Positions 35,986 to 45,749 are shown, counted from the stretch's first letter. The stretch is 64,000 nt of DNA from CAZVAR01 sp964625225 (GCA_964625225.1 CAZVAR010000003.1:5649-69648), one strand, 5' to 3'. Translations and numbers: made by a program. Notes: a model not told the origin generated them from the letters alone.

Positions 35986-36528
35986 TTAGAGCCAGGAGAA
36001 CATCGTATGCAGTCGCGAACGGTGGGGCTCCCGACGCCGCGCCACCACTGAGGCGATGAAGTCGATCTCCATGCCGTCGCTGGACAACGGATAGGCGACG
36101 CGCTCGAACTCCCGCGGGCTCCTGGCGGTACCGTCGGTCCGCCAACGCGAATAGCGCGGCCGCCCGGTGGCGACGACCTCGATCAGTTCCTCCGTCTCGT
36201 CCGGATTGCCTTCCAGCCAGCCGCCGGCGGCGCTAGGGCCGTTGATGCTCATATGCTGCTGCCCGACCATCACCGAGCGGAACCGGGGCAGGTCCTCCTC
36301 TCCTGCCATTCGGACCACCTCGACCAACATCACATGGCCCAGCAGGTCGGCGATCTCGGCGGGGTCGATATCCTCCCGCGACGGTACTCGGCCGTCCGCG
36401 GCCCGCATACGCCAGACCGCGTCGAACCGGCGCAGCACCGGGTGATCGAACGGTAGCGCCTCGTCCGCAAATCCATCCTGGACGATCCGGCTGTGCGGCG
36501 CACGCTTGGCGGGTCTCTGGAACAACAT
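35986..36528 (-). CDS. PAS_5-type PAS domain protein
   Basis: A 180-residue protein of the alphaproteobacterial single-PAS type. Recognisable parts: HPVLRRFDAVWRMRAADGRV, PSREDIDPAEIADLLGHVML, VEVVR, then SRWRTDGTARSPREFERVAYPLSSDGMEIDFI. Such proteins lack an output domain; some affect motility or cell cycle, but no role can be assigned here. ATG 36528 has GGAGG upstream. It converges with metC (15 bases between stops). Confidence 0.75.
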   Translation of the reverse strand: MLFQRPAKRAPHSRIVQDGFADEALPFDHPVLRRFDAVWRMRAADGRVPSREDIDPAEIADLLGHVMLVEVVRMAGEEDLPRFRSVMVGQQHMSINGPSAAGGWLEGNPDETEELIEVVATGRPRYSRWRTDGTARSPREFERVAYPLSSDGMEIDFIASVVARRREPHRSRLHTMFSWL

Positions 36529-36626
36529 CTCGGGCCTCCGGCTGTGCGGTCGTTCCGCGGTCGTGTCCCGCCCCTTCGTCGGGGGCGAGACACCTTGCAG
36601 TCTCGGCCCGATTGGTGAACGCGCTC

Positions 36627-37730
36627 TTAAGCGCCGCGCCATCCCGCCCGCGAGTCCCGGTCGAGCAGCGGGAACGCGCTCAACACGTCCGGCATCGTCA
36701 CCGGCTGCGCCGGGTGCAGGAAACCGCGGTCCAATTCGCCGAAGCTGGTGACACCGAGCAAGCCGAGGCAGGACATGACCTCCGCCTCCAGAATCTCCAG
36801 CATCCGCACCACGCCGGCCTGCCCGGCCGCGGCCATGCCGTAACCGACCAGGCGACCGAGGCCGACGGCGTTGGCCCCGGCTGCGATGGCCTTGGCGACA
36901 TCGGTGCCGCGGCAGAAGCCACCGTCGATCACGATCTCCGCGCGGCCGGCGACAGCGTCGACGACTTCGGGCAGGATTTCCATCGTACCGCGACCGTGAT
37001 CGAGCTGGCGCCCGCCGTGATTGGACACATAGACCACCTCGACACCGTGCTCGCAGGCGAGCGCCGCATCCTCGGCGGTGGCGATCCCCTTCAGGACCAG
37101 CGGCAGCGGGTGCCTGTCCTTGAAGCGCTTGACATGATCCCAGTTGAGGCCCGCCTGGAACTCCAAGCCGCTCACACGCTGCCGCCACGGCTTCACGAAC
37201 CGGCCGGCGATGTCACGCTCGCGCCGGCTGTAGATTGCCGTGTCGACGGTCAGGCAGAACGCGTCGTAGCCGGCGTCGATCGCGCGCCGCACATGCTCGT
37301 CCACCCATTCATTGTCGCCGCGGACATAGAGCTGAAAGATCTTCGGCCCCTGTGCTGCCGCCGCCACTGCTTCGAGCCCCGGCTGGCACACCGAGCTCAG
37401 GATGGTGAATACGCCGAACTCGGCGGCCGCTTTAGCCACGGTCGCGCCGCCACCGGCCTCGAAGGACTCCAGTCCGCCGATCGGCGCCAGCGCCACGGGC
37501 AGACGTGTTCTCCGACCCAGCAGCGTGCCGCTGCAATCGATCTTCGATACGTCCCGTAACACCCGCGGCCGGAATGCAACCGAGTCGAGGGCGAGCCGGT
37601 TACGGCGCGCCGTCGTCTCCGTCTCGGTGGCTCCCACCAGATAGTGCCAGATATTGTCGGGCAAGTTGCGGCGGGCGGCCGCGACGAGCTCGTGCAGTGT
37701 CAGATAGTCGCCGGTCGTTTCGCTCAGCAT
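36627..37730 (-). CDS. FMN-dependent alpha-hydroxy-acid oxidase/dehydrogenase (LldD-like)
   Basis: A 367-residue TIM-barrel flavoprotein that oxidises an L-2-hydroxy acid such as lactate, glycolate or mandelate. FMN and substrate motifs: LPVALAPIGG, CLTVDTAIYSRRERD, PLVLKGIATAEDA, the catalytic His in VSNHGGRQLDHGRG, EIVIDGGFCRGTDVAKAIA and LGRLVGYGMAAAG. The C-terminus lacks an obvious membrane anchor. The exact acid is not evident. The following acyl-CoA dehydrogenase is on the same strand 40 bases upstream. Confidence 0.9.
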   Translation of the reverse strand: MLSETTGDYLTLHELVAAARRNLPDNIWHYLVGATETETTARRNRLALDSVAFRPRVLRDVSKIDCSGTLLGRRTRLPVALAPIGGLESFEAGGGATVAKAAAEFGVFTILSSVCQPGLEAVAAAAQGPKIFQLYVRGDNEWVDEHVRRAIDAGYDAFCLTVDTAIYSRRERDIAGRFVKPWRQRVSGLEFQAGLNWDHVKRFKDRHPLPLVLKGIATAEDAALACEHGVEVVYVSNHGGRQLDHGRGTMEILPEVVDAVAGRAEIVIDGGFCRGTDVAKAIAAGANAVGLGRLVGYGMAAAGQAGVVRMLEILEAEVMSCLGLLGVTSFGELDRGFLHPAQPVTMPDVLSAFPLLDRDSRAGWRGA

Positions 37731-37770
37731 CGGAGTTCCAGGCGTTCTCGTTGGCCCAAGGGGAATGGAA

Positions 37771-38901
37771 TCAGTCTAGCCGGCCGAGCACACTGTCGCC
37801 CAGCCTTTGCAGCCGCAGCCCGACGACCTGCCGTGCGACTCCGGCGATGATCCCGAGATCGCGCCGAACTGCATCGATGCCGGGCGTTGTCTCTACGCCG
37901 AGCGCCTGGATCAGGCCATCGTATCCCGACAGGAAGTTCCCTGCCATTTGACGGACGGCCAACAGCAGCGTCCCGCGCTCCGCGTCGTTACGCACAGCCA
38001 TCCGCCCAAGCGCACGGATCGCGGTGACGATAGCGAAAAGCCCACCGGCCGCTTCGCGTGCGGCATCGGTCGGGCGCCCTCCGGTTCGCTGCACGGCCTC
38101 GCTCGCCATATCGAGCAGGGCAAGCATGCCGCCGGCCAGAGTGCCCACCTGCAACAGATCCTCCAGATCACGGATCGGCCGGGCGATCCGCTCGTAGGCC
38201 GTGTGAGGCTCACCGAGCAGAGCTTCCGCGGGGACGCTGCAGTTTTCGAGGCGCAGTCCGCAATGTTGGGCCGGGTAGAGAGCATCGACGCGGCCCGCGT
38301 CGCTTAGGCCGAGCCCTGGCGTATCTCGCGGCACCAGGAACGCACTGTACCGCTTGCGCCCACCCTCTTCGGCGGTGATTGCGAGCACGGCGAAGAGGCC
38401 GGCGATCGGGCCGTTCGTCACCCAAGCCTTCTCGCCATTCAGGATCCAGCCATCATGGTCCCGAGTCGCCTTGGTCCGGAGATACTTGGGATGCGCACCG
38501 GCACCGGGCTCGGAGATCGCAACCGCTACGGTCAGATTACCGGCCGCCACCGCCGGCAGATAGCGCGCCTTTTGGTCGGTATCGGCAAGCCCGGCCAGCA
38601 GGAAGCGGGCCAGCGTGTTGTGACCCTGCCAAGCGACGGCAAGGCCGAGGTTATGTCCGCCGCGGACCAGTGACTCCGCCGCCGCGATCTGGGTATCGAG
38701 GCCGACGCCGAGTCCGCCGAATGCCTCCGGCACGCCGAGAGACAGGAACCCTTCCACCGCCATTGCATGCCACAGGTCCGAGGGGAAGGACCCGGGTCGC
38801 AGCAGATCTTCGCGCGGGCAGACATGCTCCCGTGCGAAGGCGGCGAGGCGCTCGGCCACGCCCGTTCGATCGGAATCGCGCGCCGCATCCGATGCCGTCA
38901 C
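37771..38901 (-). CDS. Acyl-CoA dehydrogenase family protein
   Basis: A 376-residue flavoenzyme of the acyl-CoA dehydrogenase fold. Seen: GVPEAFGGLGVGLD, AVAISEPGAGAHPK (FAD/substrate), GWILNGEKAWVTNGPIAGLF, RYSAFLVPRDTPGL. The usual C-terminal catalytic segment (YEGT/GGTSEIQ) is missing; instead helix G reads RDLEDLLQVGTLAGG, so E247 could act as base as in isovaleryl-CoA dehydrogenase, where the Glu is at the equivalent place. GTG 38901 was chosen because GGGGAG precedes it by 6 bases; the frame is open to 38967. Next to the hydroxy-acid oxidase; a shared pathway is only inferred. Confidence 0.82.
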   Translation of the reverse strand: MTASDAARDSDRTGVAERLAAFAREHVCPREDLLRPGSFPSDLWHAMAVEGFLSLGVPEAFGGLGVGLDTQIAAAESLVRGGHNLGLAVAWQGHNTLARFLLAGLADTDQKARYLPAVAAGNLTVAVAISEPGAGAHPKYLRTKATRDHDGWILNGEKAWVTNGPIAGLFAVLAITAEEGGRKRYSAFLVPRDTPGLGLSDAGRVDALYPAQHCGLRLENCSVPAEALLGEPHTAYERIARPIRDLEDLLQVGTLAGGMLALLDMASEAVQRTGGRPTDAAREAAGGLFAIVTAIRALGRMAVRNDAERGTLLLAVRQMAGNFLSGYDGLIQALGVETTPGIDAVRRDLGIIAGVARQVVGLRLQRLGDSVLGRLD

Positions 38902-39004
38902 CTCATGCTCCCCGCCGCATCCTGCATCCGCTACTCCGCATGATAAGGGCCGCCTGCCTCTCGACAAGCGGCCCCGAGGTGCCGTGTGCCTCCCTGCCGG
39001 ACGA

Positions 39005-39298
39005 TTACTGCTCGACTTTGGTCAGCTTGCCGTCCTTGATGATGACGCGGTCGAGACCGCTCGCCTCCACCGGCTCCATGCCCTCTACGCTAACGGTGCA
39101 GATCGCACAGAGATCCAGCTGCGTTTCGCCGGCCTTCACCTCGATCTCCTTCTTTCCGCCGGACTCGGTCAGCGTGACCTTGTGATCCTTGCTGTCCTGG
39201 TTCTCGACATCCACCGCGCCGACGCCGGCCGATGCCAGCAGTCCGGCAGCGAACAGGGCGGCCGCGAAACTCTTCGACGCAACCGACAGGGGTGACAT
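39005..39298 (-). CDS. Small exported protein of unknown function
   Basis: A 97-residue product with a clear signal peptide: basic start, hydrophobic core (FAAALFAAGLLASAGVG) and likely cleavage after GVGA. The mature part of about 68 residues has lysine/glutamate-rich beta-type sequence (DSKDHKVTLTESGGKKEIEV) and a Cys pair, LCAICTV, which could form a disulfide or bind metal. Family not recognised. ATG 39298 follows AGGAGC by about 8 bases. Confidence 0.72.
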   Translation of the reverse strand: MSPLSVASKSFAAALFAAGLLASAGVGAVDVENQDSKDHKVTLTESGGKKEIEVKAGETQLDLCAICTVSVEGMEPVEASGLDRVIIKDGKLTKVEQ

Positions 39299-39729
39299 GT
39301 AAACGCTCCTGCATTTCGGGAGATTTTTCGATGATTCCCGCCCAGAACCAAGGGCTTGAGGCACCGGCGGGCACCGAACCATAGGCGGCACGCCCGCAGG
39401 GCGCAATCGCCTTTCCGGTCTTCGCGTAGCGCTTCCGGCGAGCGTGGAATACGATGTTTCTCCAGCGCGAGACGCTGTTAGCACCAGCGGCGACGCGGTC
39501 CGTTTGCTTGCCCCCGAGCTTGGCGATATCGCCGCAAGAGCCGAGGCATCGACCTGTTCCAGCGGCGTACCCCAGGGCCTAGCTGGCCCGGTTCACTGAG
39601 CGATTTTTCGGCTGCACGTCATAGCCGCGCTGTCGCATAAGACGCGGAGTCACGTCTCGACCCGCAAAAGCCGCGCCGGACTTCATTCACGAGGTCCCGT
39701 CCGAACCACCTCTCCCCTCGCGAGGCCTC
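39299..39729. other. Intergenic stretch, nothing recognised
   Basis: 431 bases between two divergent genes. It must hold both promoters, but I see no convincing ORF, repeat, hairpin or relic in it. Confidence 0.4.
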
Positions 39730-41325
39730 ATGACCATCCGCCTGAAGTTCCTCGGCGCCGCCGGGACGGTCACCGGTTCCTGCTATCTGGTCCAGCATCC
39801 AGGGGGGAGGTTCATTGTCGACTGCGGACTGTTTCAGGGTACGAAGACGCTCCGGCAGTTGAATTATGGCCCGCTCCCGTTCGATCCGAGAGCAATCGAC
39901 TGCGTGTTGCTCACGCACGCGCACATCGACCATTCCGGCCTGCTGCCGAAGCTGGTCGGACAGGGCTTCGCCGGACCGATCTATGCCACCGGGGCGACGG
40001 GCCGCCTTCTTCGCTTCGTGCTGCCCGATAGCGCTGCCATCCAGGAGAGTGAAGTCGAGCGGCTAAACCGGCGGAACGCCCAACGCGGCCGCGACATCGT
40101 CCAGCCGATCTACAGCCGCGACGATGCCGAGATTGCGCTCACACAACTACGTGCCGTTTCCTACCAGGAGTGGATCGAACTGGGTGGCGGAGTCGAGGCC
40201 CGGTTCTGGAACGCGGGTCACATTCTCGGATCCGCTTCGATCGAGGTGAGGCTTGCGACCGGTCGCTCAGACCAACGCCTGCTCCGACTGCTGTTCTCCG
40301 GCGACATCGGCCCGGAGCACAAGCTGTTTCATCCAGATCCGGATGGACCCGAGGACCTCGACTATATCGTCTGCGAGGCAACCTACGGCGGGCGAACCCG
40401 GACGCCCATGGACGCCGAGGCCCGTCGCGCGGTTCTCCGGGAGGAGGTCTCGGCGGCGCTCGAACGCGGCGGCAATCTCCTGATCCCGGCATTTGCCGTC
40501 GAGCGTACACAGGAGCTGCTGGCCGACCTTTGCGTGCTGTTCGATCGCGGGGACTTGCCCAAGGCGGTGCTGTTTCTCGATTCGCCCCTGGCGATCCGCG
40601 CAACCGAGGCCTTCCTCGCTCTGGCCGGCGACCTGGAGGATCTCGGTTCGGCGGGGAATCCGTTTCGTCGGCCCAACATCCGCTTTACGGAGTCTGTGGC
40701 AGAGAGTCGAGCGATCGATCGCTTCTCGAACGGAGCGATCATCATGGCGGGCAGCGGGATGTGCGATGCCGGCCGGATCCGACATCATCTTAAGCGTCAC
40801 CTCTGGCGCCAGGACTCGACGGTCCTGCTCACCGGCCATCAAGCAGTCGGCACCATGGGCCACCTCCTGCTGTCGGGTAAGCGCTCCGTGCGGATCCATG
40901 GCGAAGAGGTCGCCGTGCGGGCCACGATCCGTCGCATCGACGCATACAGCGGGCATGCCGACGGGGAGCAACTTGCCGAATGGGTGATGGCCCGCCGACC
41001 GCTCGGTCGGGGTCTGTTTCTCGTCCATGGCGACGACCCGGCCCGCGAGGCGCTTCGGCAGCGCCTCATCGAGCGTGGCCTGAGTGCCGACCGCATATTC
41101 CTGCCGCAGCTCGACAATGTTTTCGATCTCACACGCGAGCGCTTGCCCGTACCGCGGCCCGGGCCCCACCGCCTACCCGACGCGGCCCTATCCCGTCTCG
41201 ACTGGCACAACGATTACGCCCAACTGCTGTTGGACATCCGCGAGGCCCTGGACCGTGCCGCCGACGAGAAGGCACGTGCTGTCCTATTGCGGCGGCTCCG
41301 TCGTGCTCTGGAGCCGGGACCATAG
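39730..41325 (+). CDS. Beta-CASP metallo-beta-lactamase RNA-processing family hydrolase
   Basis: A 531-residue enzyme of the CPSF/YSH1-like ribonuclease group. N-terminal start LKFLGAAGTVTGSCYLVQ, zinc motif THAHIDHSGLLP, then AGHILGSASIEV, FSGDIGPEHKL, the beta-CASP part with IPAFAVERTQELL, MAGSGMCDAGRIRHHLKRHL, LLTGHQAVGTMGHLL and IDAYSGHADGEQLAEW. Members process RNA as endo- or exonucleases; the bacterial substrates are poorly known. No KH or RNase J-type C-terminal domain is visible. It stands alone. Confidence 0.9.
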   Translation: MTIRLKFLGAAGTVTGSCYLVQHPGGRFIVDCGLFQGTKTLRQLNYGPLPFDPRAIDCVLLTHAHIDHSGLLPKLVGQGFAGPIYATGATGRLLRFVLPDSAAIQESEVERLNRRNAQRGRDIVQPIYSRDDAEIALTQLRAVSYQEWIELGGGVEARFWNAGHILGSASIEVRLATGRSDQRLLRLLFSGDIGPEHKLFHPDPDGPEDLDYIVCEATYGGRTRTPMDAEARRAVLREEVSAALERGGNLLIPAFAVERTQELLADLCVLFDRGDLPKAVLFLDSPLAIRATEAFLALAGDLEDLGSAGNPFRRPNIRFTESVAESRAIDRFSNGAIIMAGSGMCDAGRIRHHLKRHLWRQDSTVLLTGHQAVGTMGHLLLSGKRSVRIHGEEVAVRATIRRIDAYSGHADGEQLAEWVMARRPLGRGLFLVHGDDPAREALRQRLIERGLSADRIFLPQLDNVFDLTRERLPVPRPGPHRLPDAALSRLDWHNDYAQLLLDIREALDRAADEKARAVLLRRLRRALEPGP

Positions 41326-41483
41326 CGGTCGAATGCACCTCACGCGAAATGGGGTCCGGACTCTGGAAACCGATCCGACGGATGGCGGTGCAACCACTTT
41401 GACGCCTCGGCGGGCAGCTCCGAAACGAAATGTCGACGGAATCGGAGCGACCGACCGCAACTGCGTGTGTTCCGTCCCTGTAT

Positions 41484-43910
41484 CTAATCCGCTCTCGGCG
41501 TGCGACCCAGCGTGCGCTCCAATTCCACGATCCGCGAGATTGTCGCCAGCACCCGATCTGGGCTCAGGCTGAGTGAGTCGATACCATTGCGGACCAGGAA
41601 TTCCGCCACTTCCGGATGGTCCGACGGCGCTTGGCCGCAAATGCCAATATGGCGGCCGTTACGCTTCGCCCCTTCGATCGCCAGACGCAGCATCTCCAGC
41701 ATGCCCGGATCGCGCTCGTCGAAATCGAAGGCAACGATTTCGGAGTCGCGATCCACGCCAAGCGTGAGCTGTGTCAGGTCGTTAGAGCCGATCGAGAAGC
41801 CGTCGAACAGTTTTGCGAAAGCGTCGATGCGGATCACGTTGTTAGGGATCTCGCACATCAGATAGAGTTCCAGCCCGCCCTCGCCGCGCCTGAGCCCGTT
41901 GGCCGCCAGGGCCTCGACAACGCGCTCGGCCTCCACCTCACGCCGGCAGAATGGCACCATGACCTTCACGTTCTTGAGGCCCATTTCGGCCCGGACCCGC
42001 TTCAGCGCCGCGCACTCCAGCGCGAATCCCGCCGCATACGCCGGATGCACATAGCGCGCCGCTCCGCGGAATCCGAGCATCGGGTTGGCCTCTTCCGGCT
42101 CGAAGGTGCGGCCGCCCAGAAGGCTCGCATATTCGTTGGTCTTGAAATCCGACAGCCGCACGATCACCGGCTTCGGCCAGAATGCCGCAGCGATCGTGCC
42201 GATCCCTTCGGAAAGCTTCTGGACGAAGAATTCGCTCGGCGAGGAATAATGCCGTGTCAACGTAGCGATCGCAGCACGCTCATCTGGATCGGCTACCCGC
42301 TCCGGATGCACCAGCGCCATCGGATGTGCCTTGATATATTCCGAGATGATGAATTCCATCCGGGCGAGGCCGACACCGTCGGTCGGGAGCTGTGCCAGTT
42401 TGAACGCAAGTTCCGGGTTGCCGAGGTTGACCATGATCTCGGTGGCGGGCCGCACCAGCCCGGCCGTGTCGATCTCTTCGACGGCGAACGGCACCGCGCC
42501 TTCATAGACCCGGCCCACGTCGCCCTCGGCGCAGGACACCGTAACCGTCTGAGCGTCCCGCAGCCGCTCGGTCGCATGCTCCGCCCCTACCACCGCCGGG
42601 ATGCCGAGCTCGCGCGACACGATCGCGGCGTGACAGGTACGCCCGCCGCGGTTGGTGACGATTGCCGCAGCTGTCTTCATTACCGGCTCCCAGTCCGGTG
42701 AGGTCGTCTCGGACACCAAAACCTCGCCCGGCCTAAACTCGGCCAGTCCGTGCGCATCGGCGATGATCCGCACCGCACCGGTGGCAACCGCGCTGCCCAC
42801 CGCGCGGCCGGTCACGAGGACCGGCGCCTTGCCGCGCAGGGCATATTCGCGCAGCCGGGTCGCGCTTCGCTGCGAGGCCACGGTTTCGGGGCGGGCCTGC
42901 ACGATGTAGAGCTGCCCGTCCAACCCGTCTTTCGCCCATTCGATGTCCATCGGCCTCGGCTGCCCGGCGCGACGACTGTAATGCTCCTCGATCTTGAGGG
43001 CGGCATCGGCGAGGGTCAGCACCTCTGCATCCTCGATGCAGAACCGTGCCCGATCGGCCTTCGGCGTCGGCACGGTGCGGCTGCCCTCCCGGCTGCTGCG
43101 GCCCTCGGCATAGACCATCTTGATCTGCTTCTCCCCGAGCGACCGGCGCAGCACGGCACGGAAGCCCTGTCGGAAGGTCGGCTTGTGAACGTAGAACTCG
43201 TCCGGATCGACCGTGCCCTGCACGACGGTCTCGCCGAGGCCGTAGGCGCCGGTGATGAACACCACGTCGCGGAAGCCGGACTCGGTGTCGAGCGTGAAGA
43301 TCACGCCGCTGGCCGCGAGATCGGCGCGCACCATCTTCATCACCCCGACCGACAGAGCGACCTTAAAATGGTCGAAGCCCTGGTCGATCCGGTAGGAGAT
43401 AGCACGGTCGGTGAAGATCGAAGCAAGGCAGCGCCGGCAGGCGTGGAACAACATCTCCTCGCCGCGTACGTTGAGATACGTCTCATGCTGGCCGGCAAAG
43501 CTTGCAGTCGGCAGGTCCTCGGCGGTGGCGGAGCTGCGTACGGCGACGCTCAGCTCCTCCCCATACTCCTCGACCAATTTGCGCCAGGCCGCGCCGACCT
43601 CCTCCCGCAGCTTCTGGTTCTCCGCCGCCGCATAGACGATCTCCCGGGCCTCGGCCCCGGCCCGCGCCAGCGCCCGCACATCGTTCTTGTCGAGATCGTC
43701 GAGAAGTTCGTGCAGCCGCTCCCAGGCGCCTGCCTCGGTCAGGATGTCCCGATAGGCCTCGGCAGTGGTCGCGAAGCCGTTCGGGACGTGCAGGCCGAGC
43801 GGCGTGAGCTCCCGGTAGAGCTCGCCGAGCGAAGCGTTCTTGCCGCCGACCAATGGTACATCGTCGAGATTCAGTTCCGCAAACCAGCGGACATAGCGCT
43901 CCTCGGGCAT
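41484..43910 (-). CDS. ppsA: Phosphoenolpyruvate synthase
   Basis: PpsA makes PEP from pyruvate and ATP, feeding gluconeogenesis. The 808-residue product has the ATP-grasp N-terminal domain (VPLVGGKNASLGELYRE, VAVRSSATAEDLPTASFAGQ), the swivelling phospho-His domain (TNRGGRTCHAAIVSRELGIP with the catalytic His) and the PEP-binding barrel (YLMCEIPNNVIRIDAF, FSIGSNDLTQLTLGVDRDS, GICGQAPSDHPEVAEFLV with the catalytic Cys). ATG 43910 gives normal length; the open frame upstream to 44111 adds sequence unlike the family. Confidence 0.96.
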   Translation of the reverse strand: MPEERYVRWFAELNLDDVPLVGGKNASLGELYRELTPLGLHVPNGFATTAEAYRDILTEAGAWERLHELLDDLDKNDVRALARAGAEAREIVYAAAENQKLREEVGAAWRKLVEEYGEELSVAVRSSATAEDLPTASFAGQHETYLNVRGEEMLFHACRRCLASIFTDRAISYRIDQGFDHFKVALSVGVMKMVRADLAASGVIFTLDTESGFRDVVFITGAYGLGETVVQGTVDPDEFYVHKPTFRQGFRAVLRRSLGEKQIKMVYAEGRSSREGSRTVPTPKADRARFCIEDAEVLTLADAALKIEEHYSRRAGQPRPMDIEWAKDGLDGQLYIVQARPETVASQRSATRLREYALRGKAPVLVTGRAVGSAVATGAVRIIADAHGLAEFRPGEVLVSETTSPDWEPVMKTAAAIVTNRGGRTCHAAIVSRELGIPAVVGAEHATERLRDAQTVTVSCAEGDVGRVYEGAVPFAVEEIDTAGLVRPATEIMVNLGNPELAFKLAQLPTDGVGLARMEFIISEYIKAHPMALVHPERVADPDERAAIATLTRHYSSPSEFFVQKLSEGIGTIAAAFWPKPVIVRLSDFKTNEYASLLGGRTFEPEEANPMLGFRGAARYVHPAYAAGFALECAALKRVRAEMGLKNVKVMVPFCRREVEAERVVEALAANGLRRGEGGLELYLMCEIPNNVIRIDAFAKLFDGFSIGSNDLTQLTLGVDRDSEIVAFDFDERDPGMLEMLRLAIEGAKRNGRHIGICGQAPSDHPEVAEFLVRNGIDSLSLSPDRVLATISRIVELERTLGRTPRAD

Positions 43911-44711
43911 CCAGAGCTCCCTCGCTTCGTCGGCCGTCGTTCGTGAAATGTAATCGAACCCGGGACATTCCAGTTGTCCTGCGTCAACTCGGCCGCTCAA
44001 AAGGCCAGCAGGACGAGACGGGCGATCGGACAGACCGGCCCTGCCACTCCGGGTTCGCTTGAACTCGACCCACGCGCGCTTGGCCGTCCGCGCCGGCGAG
44101 CGGAACATCACGGCCGAGCGGTTTCTCTATATGCTATCCAGGACGTCCCACGCACGCAGGCGCAACCCCGGTGAAATCAGCCCACGCGACCGGCCGCGTC
44201 CACCCGACCACGGTTTCAGTGAAGGCGCCTATTGCTACAGAAGCTAGTCGCGGTAGGGCACCCCTCCCTTCCAGCCCGGGTTGGGACGCCCTTATACGGT
44301 CGACGCTTTTGTTGAGCCATCGACGACCGCATCGGCATCGCCGCGCGGCGGCGCGGGCTCTACCCGAGGGCAGGCTTCATCACCCCAAGTCCTTGGACAC
44401 GCTGCGTGGGAACCACGCCGGGACCGCCGCCGACCTGACTGCAAGGTCTTCTTGAAGGCGCGGACTGTCTCGGTGTCGGCCATGCCCGGCGCAGCCGGGT
44501 AGACAGCTTCCGCTAAGCCCATCGCCCGTCGGTCCAGATCCAATGTCCGGTTGTCGATTGCGGCCACCAACTCGTCCAGGATCGCTGCGCCGGTCGGTAC
44601 GCGGCGACCCGGAAACAAGGGGGCCGAAGCCTCTCGGCCCCGGCCCCTCTCTTCTCGGCAATTCCCCGCGTGATCGGGAAACGCGTGGAAAAGGACTCCT
44701 TATGGATATTG
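43911..44711. other. Long intergenic region, mostly unassigned
   Basis: About 800 bases between the TRAP binding-protein gene and ppsA. It contains the hairpin at 44620-44641. One minus-strand stretch (about 44440-44600) reads like protein (ILDELVAAIDNRTLDLDRRA and following) but has only a TTG start that overlaps the hairpin and decays into Arg-rich sequence; it could be a gene remnant. Nothing else is recognised. Confidence 0.4.
44620..44641 (-). terminator. Probable terminator of the TRAP operon
   Basis: Perfect 8-bp stem GGGGCCGA / TCGGCCCC with a 6-base loop, about 70 bases after the dctP stop. On the minus strand it is followed by CTTGTTTCC, a partial U-run. Confidence 0.5.
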
Positions 44712-45749
44712 TTAATCGATATGGCCGAGTTGGGTGAGGAGATCCCTGATCATGGCCACGGCCTTCGCCGCCTCCGGTCCCTTCTTGGCTTCGTCGTCCC
44801 AGATCTTCTGCGCGGCGTTGGTGAGGTGCGCGACCACCTCGGGCGGCAGTTGGTTGATCTTGACGCCCTGCTCCCTCACCGCCTTGGCGAGAGTCGTCTG
44901 CTCGAGGAACTGATACTCGTTCGTGCGCGCCCAGAATTGCTTCTCCAGCTCGTCGATCACGCATGTGCGCAATTCCTCCGGCAACCCGTCCAGCGCCTTC
45001 TGATTGACGATGAAGGCGTCGATGCCGGAGATCGTCAGCGGCGGCTTGACGTGATATTTGGCCACCTCATAGAGGCCCATGCTGCTCGCACCCTGGGCTG
45101 CGCCCCAATGGGCGCCGTCGATCACGCCCGTCGCCAACGCCGGATAGATCTCCGGACCGGCGATATAGGACGCTGCGGCTCCGGCCTCCGAGAGGAAGCG
45201 CTGCAACGTGCCGGCCGAACGGATCTTGATCTGCTTCAGGTCCTCGACCGACTCGATCGGCTTCTTCAGGACCATCTCGGTCACATAAACCTTATCGGTC
45301 GAGTAGTAGACGCCCTGCTTCGCAACCTCATCGCGGATCACCTGCTCGAAGTTCATGTACTTCTGGAAGTAGACCGCTTCCCAGACGTGATGGAACGCGA
45401 ACGGCAGGCCCGCGGCGACCCCGGCGGTTGTTATGGTCGCAGGCAGATAGGCCGGCGAGGTGGTTCCCATCTGGATGACACCGCGCCGGACGGCATTGAA
45501 GATCTCCTTGGCAGGGAACAGCGCTCCGGCCTCGTGCAGTTCGAGTATCAACCGGTCTCCGGTGCATTCCGCGATCTTGTTCTTGATCCGCACCAGGCTG
45601 CCCTCGAAGGAGCTGCTGGCGCTCGGCCAATGCGTCTGCACGCGCCAGGTAATCTTCTCCTGCGCCATGCCGGCGCCGGGAAGCACGACGGCGGCAGCCA
45701 GCGCGGCAACCGCGGGAATGCGAAGCCTCTTCCAGGGCGTCGGAAACAT
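44712..45749 (-). CDS. dctP: TRAP transporter substrate-binding protein
   Basis: A 345-residue periplasmic receptor of a tripartite ATP-independent transporter. Signal peptide IPAVAALAAAVVLPGAGMAQ (cleavage after MAQ region), then ITWRVQTHWPSASSSFEGSL, GVIQMGTTSPAYLP, the conserved KIRSAGTLQRFLSEAGAAA (substrate-carboxylate Arg region) and GVIDGAHWGAAQGASSMGLY. The WxxQxHWP-type start resembles receptors for keto or hydroxy acids in the mannitol/lactate-type branch, but substrate is not proven. ATG 45749 is preceded by AAGGAGG. It follows dctM after 250 bases. Confidence 0.92.
   Translation of the reverse strand: MFPTPWKRLRIPAVAALAAAVVLPGAGMAQEKITWRVQTHWPSASSSFEGSLVRIKNKIAECTGDRLILELHEAGALFPAKEIFNAVRRGVIQMGTTSPAYLPATITTAGVAAGLPFAFHHVWEAVYFQKYMNFEQVIRDEVAKQGVYYSTDKVYVTEMVLKKPIESVEDLKQIKIRSAGTLQRFLSEAGAAASYIAGPEIYPALATGVIDGAHWGAAQGASSMGLYEVAKYHVKPPLTISGIDAFIVNQKALDGLPEELRTCVIDELEKQFWARTNEYQFLEQTTLAKAVREQGVKINQLPPEVVAHLTNAAQKIWDDEAKKGPEAAKAVAMIRDLLTQLGHID

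Noticed and set aside
43911..44111. N-terminal extension of ppsA by 67 codons
   Set aside because: Arg/Ser-rich sequence unlike PpsA; ATG 43910 gives the normal length and start.
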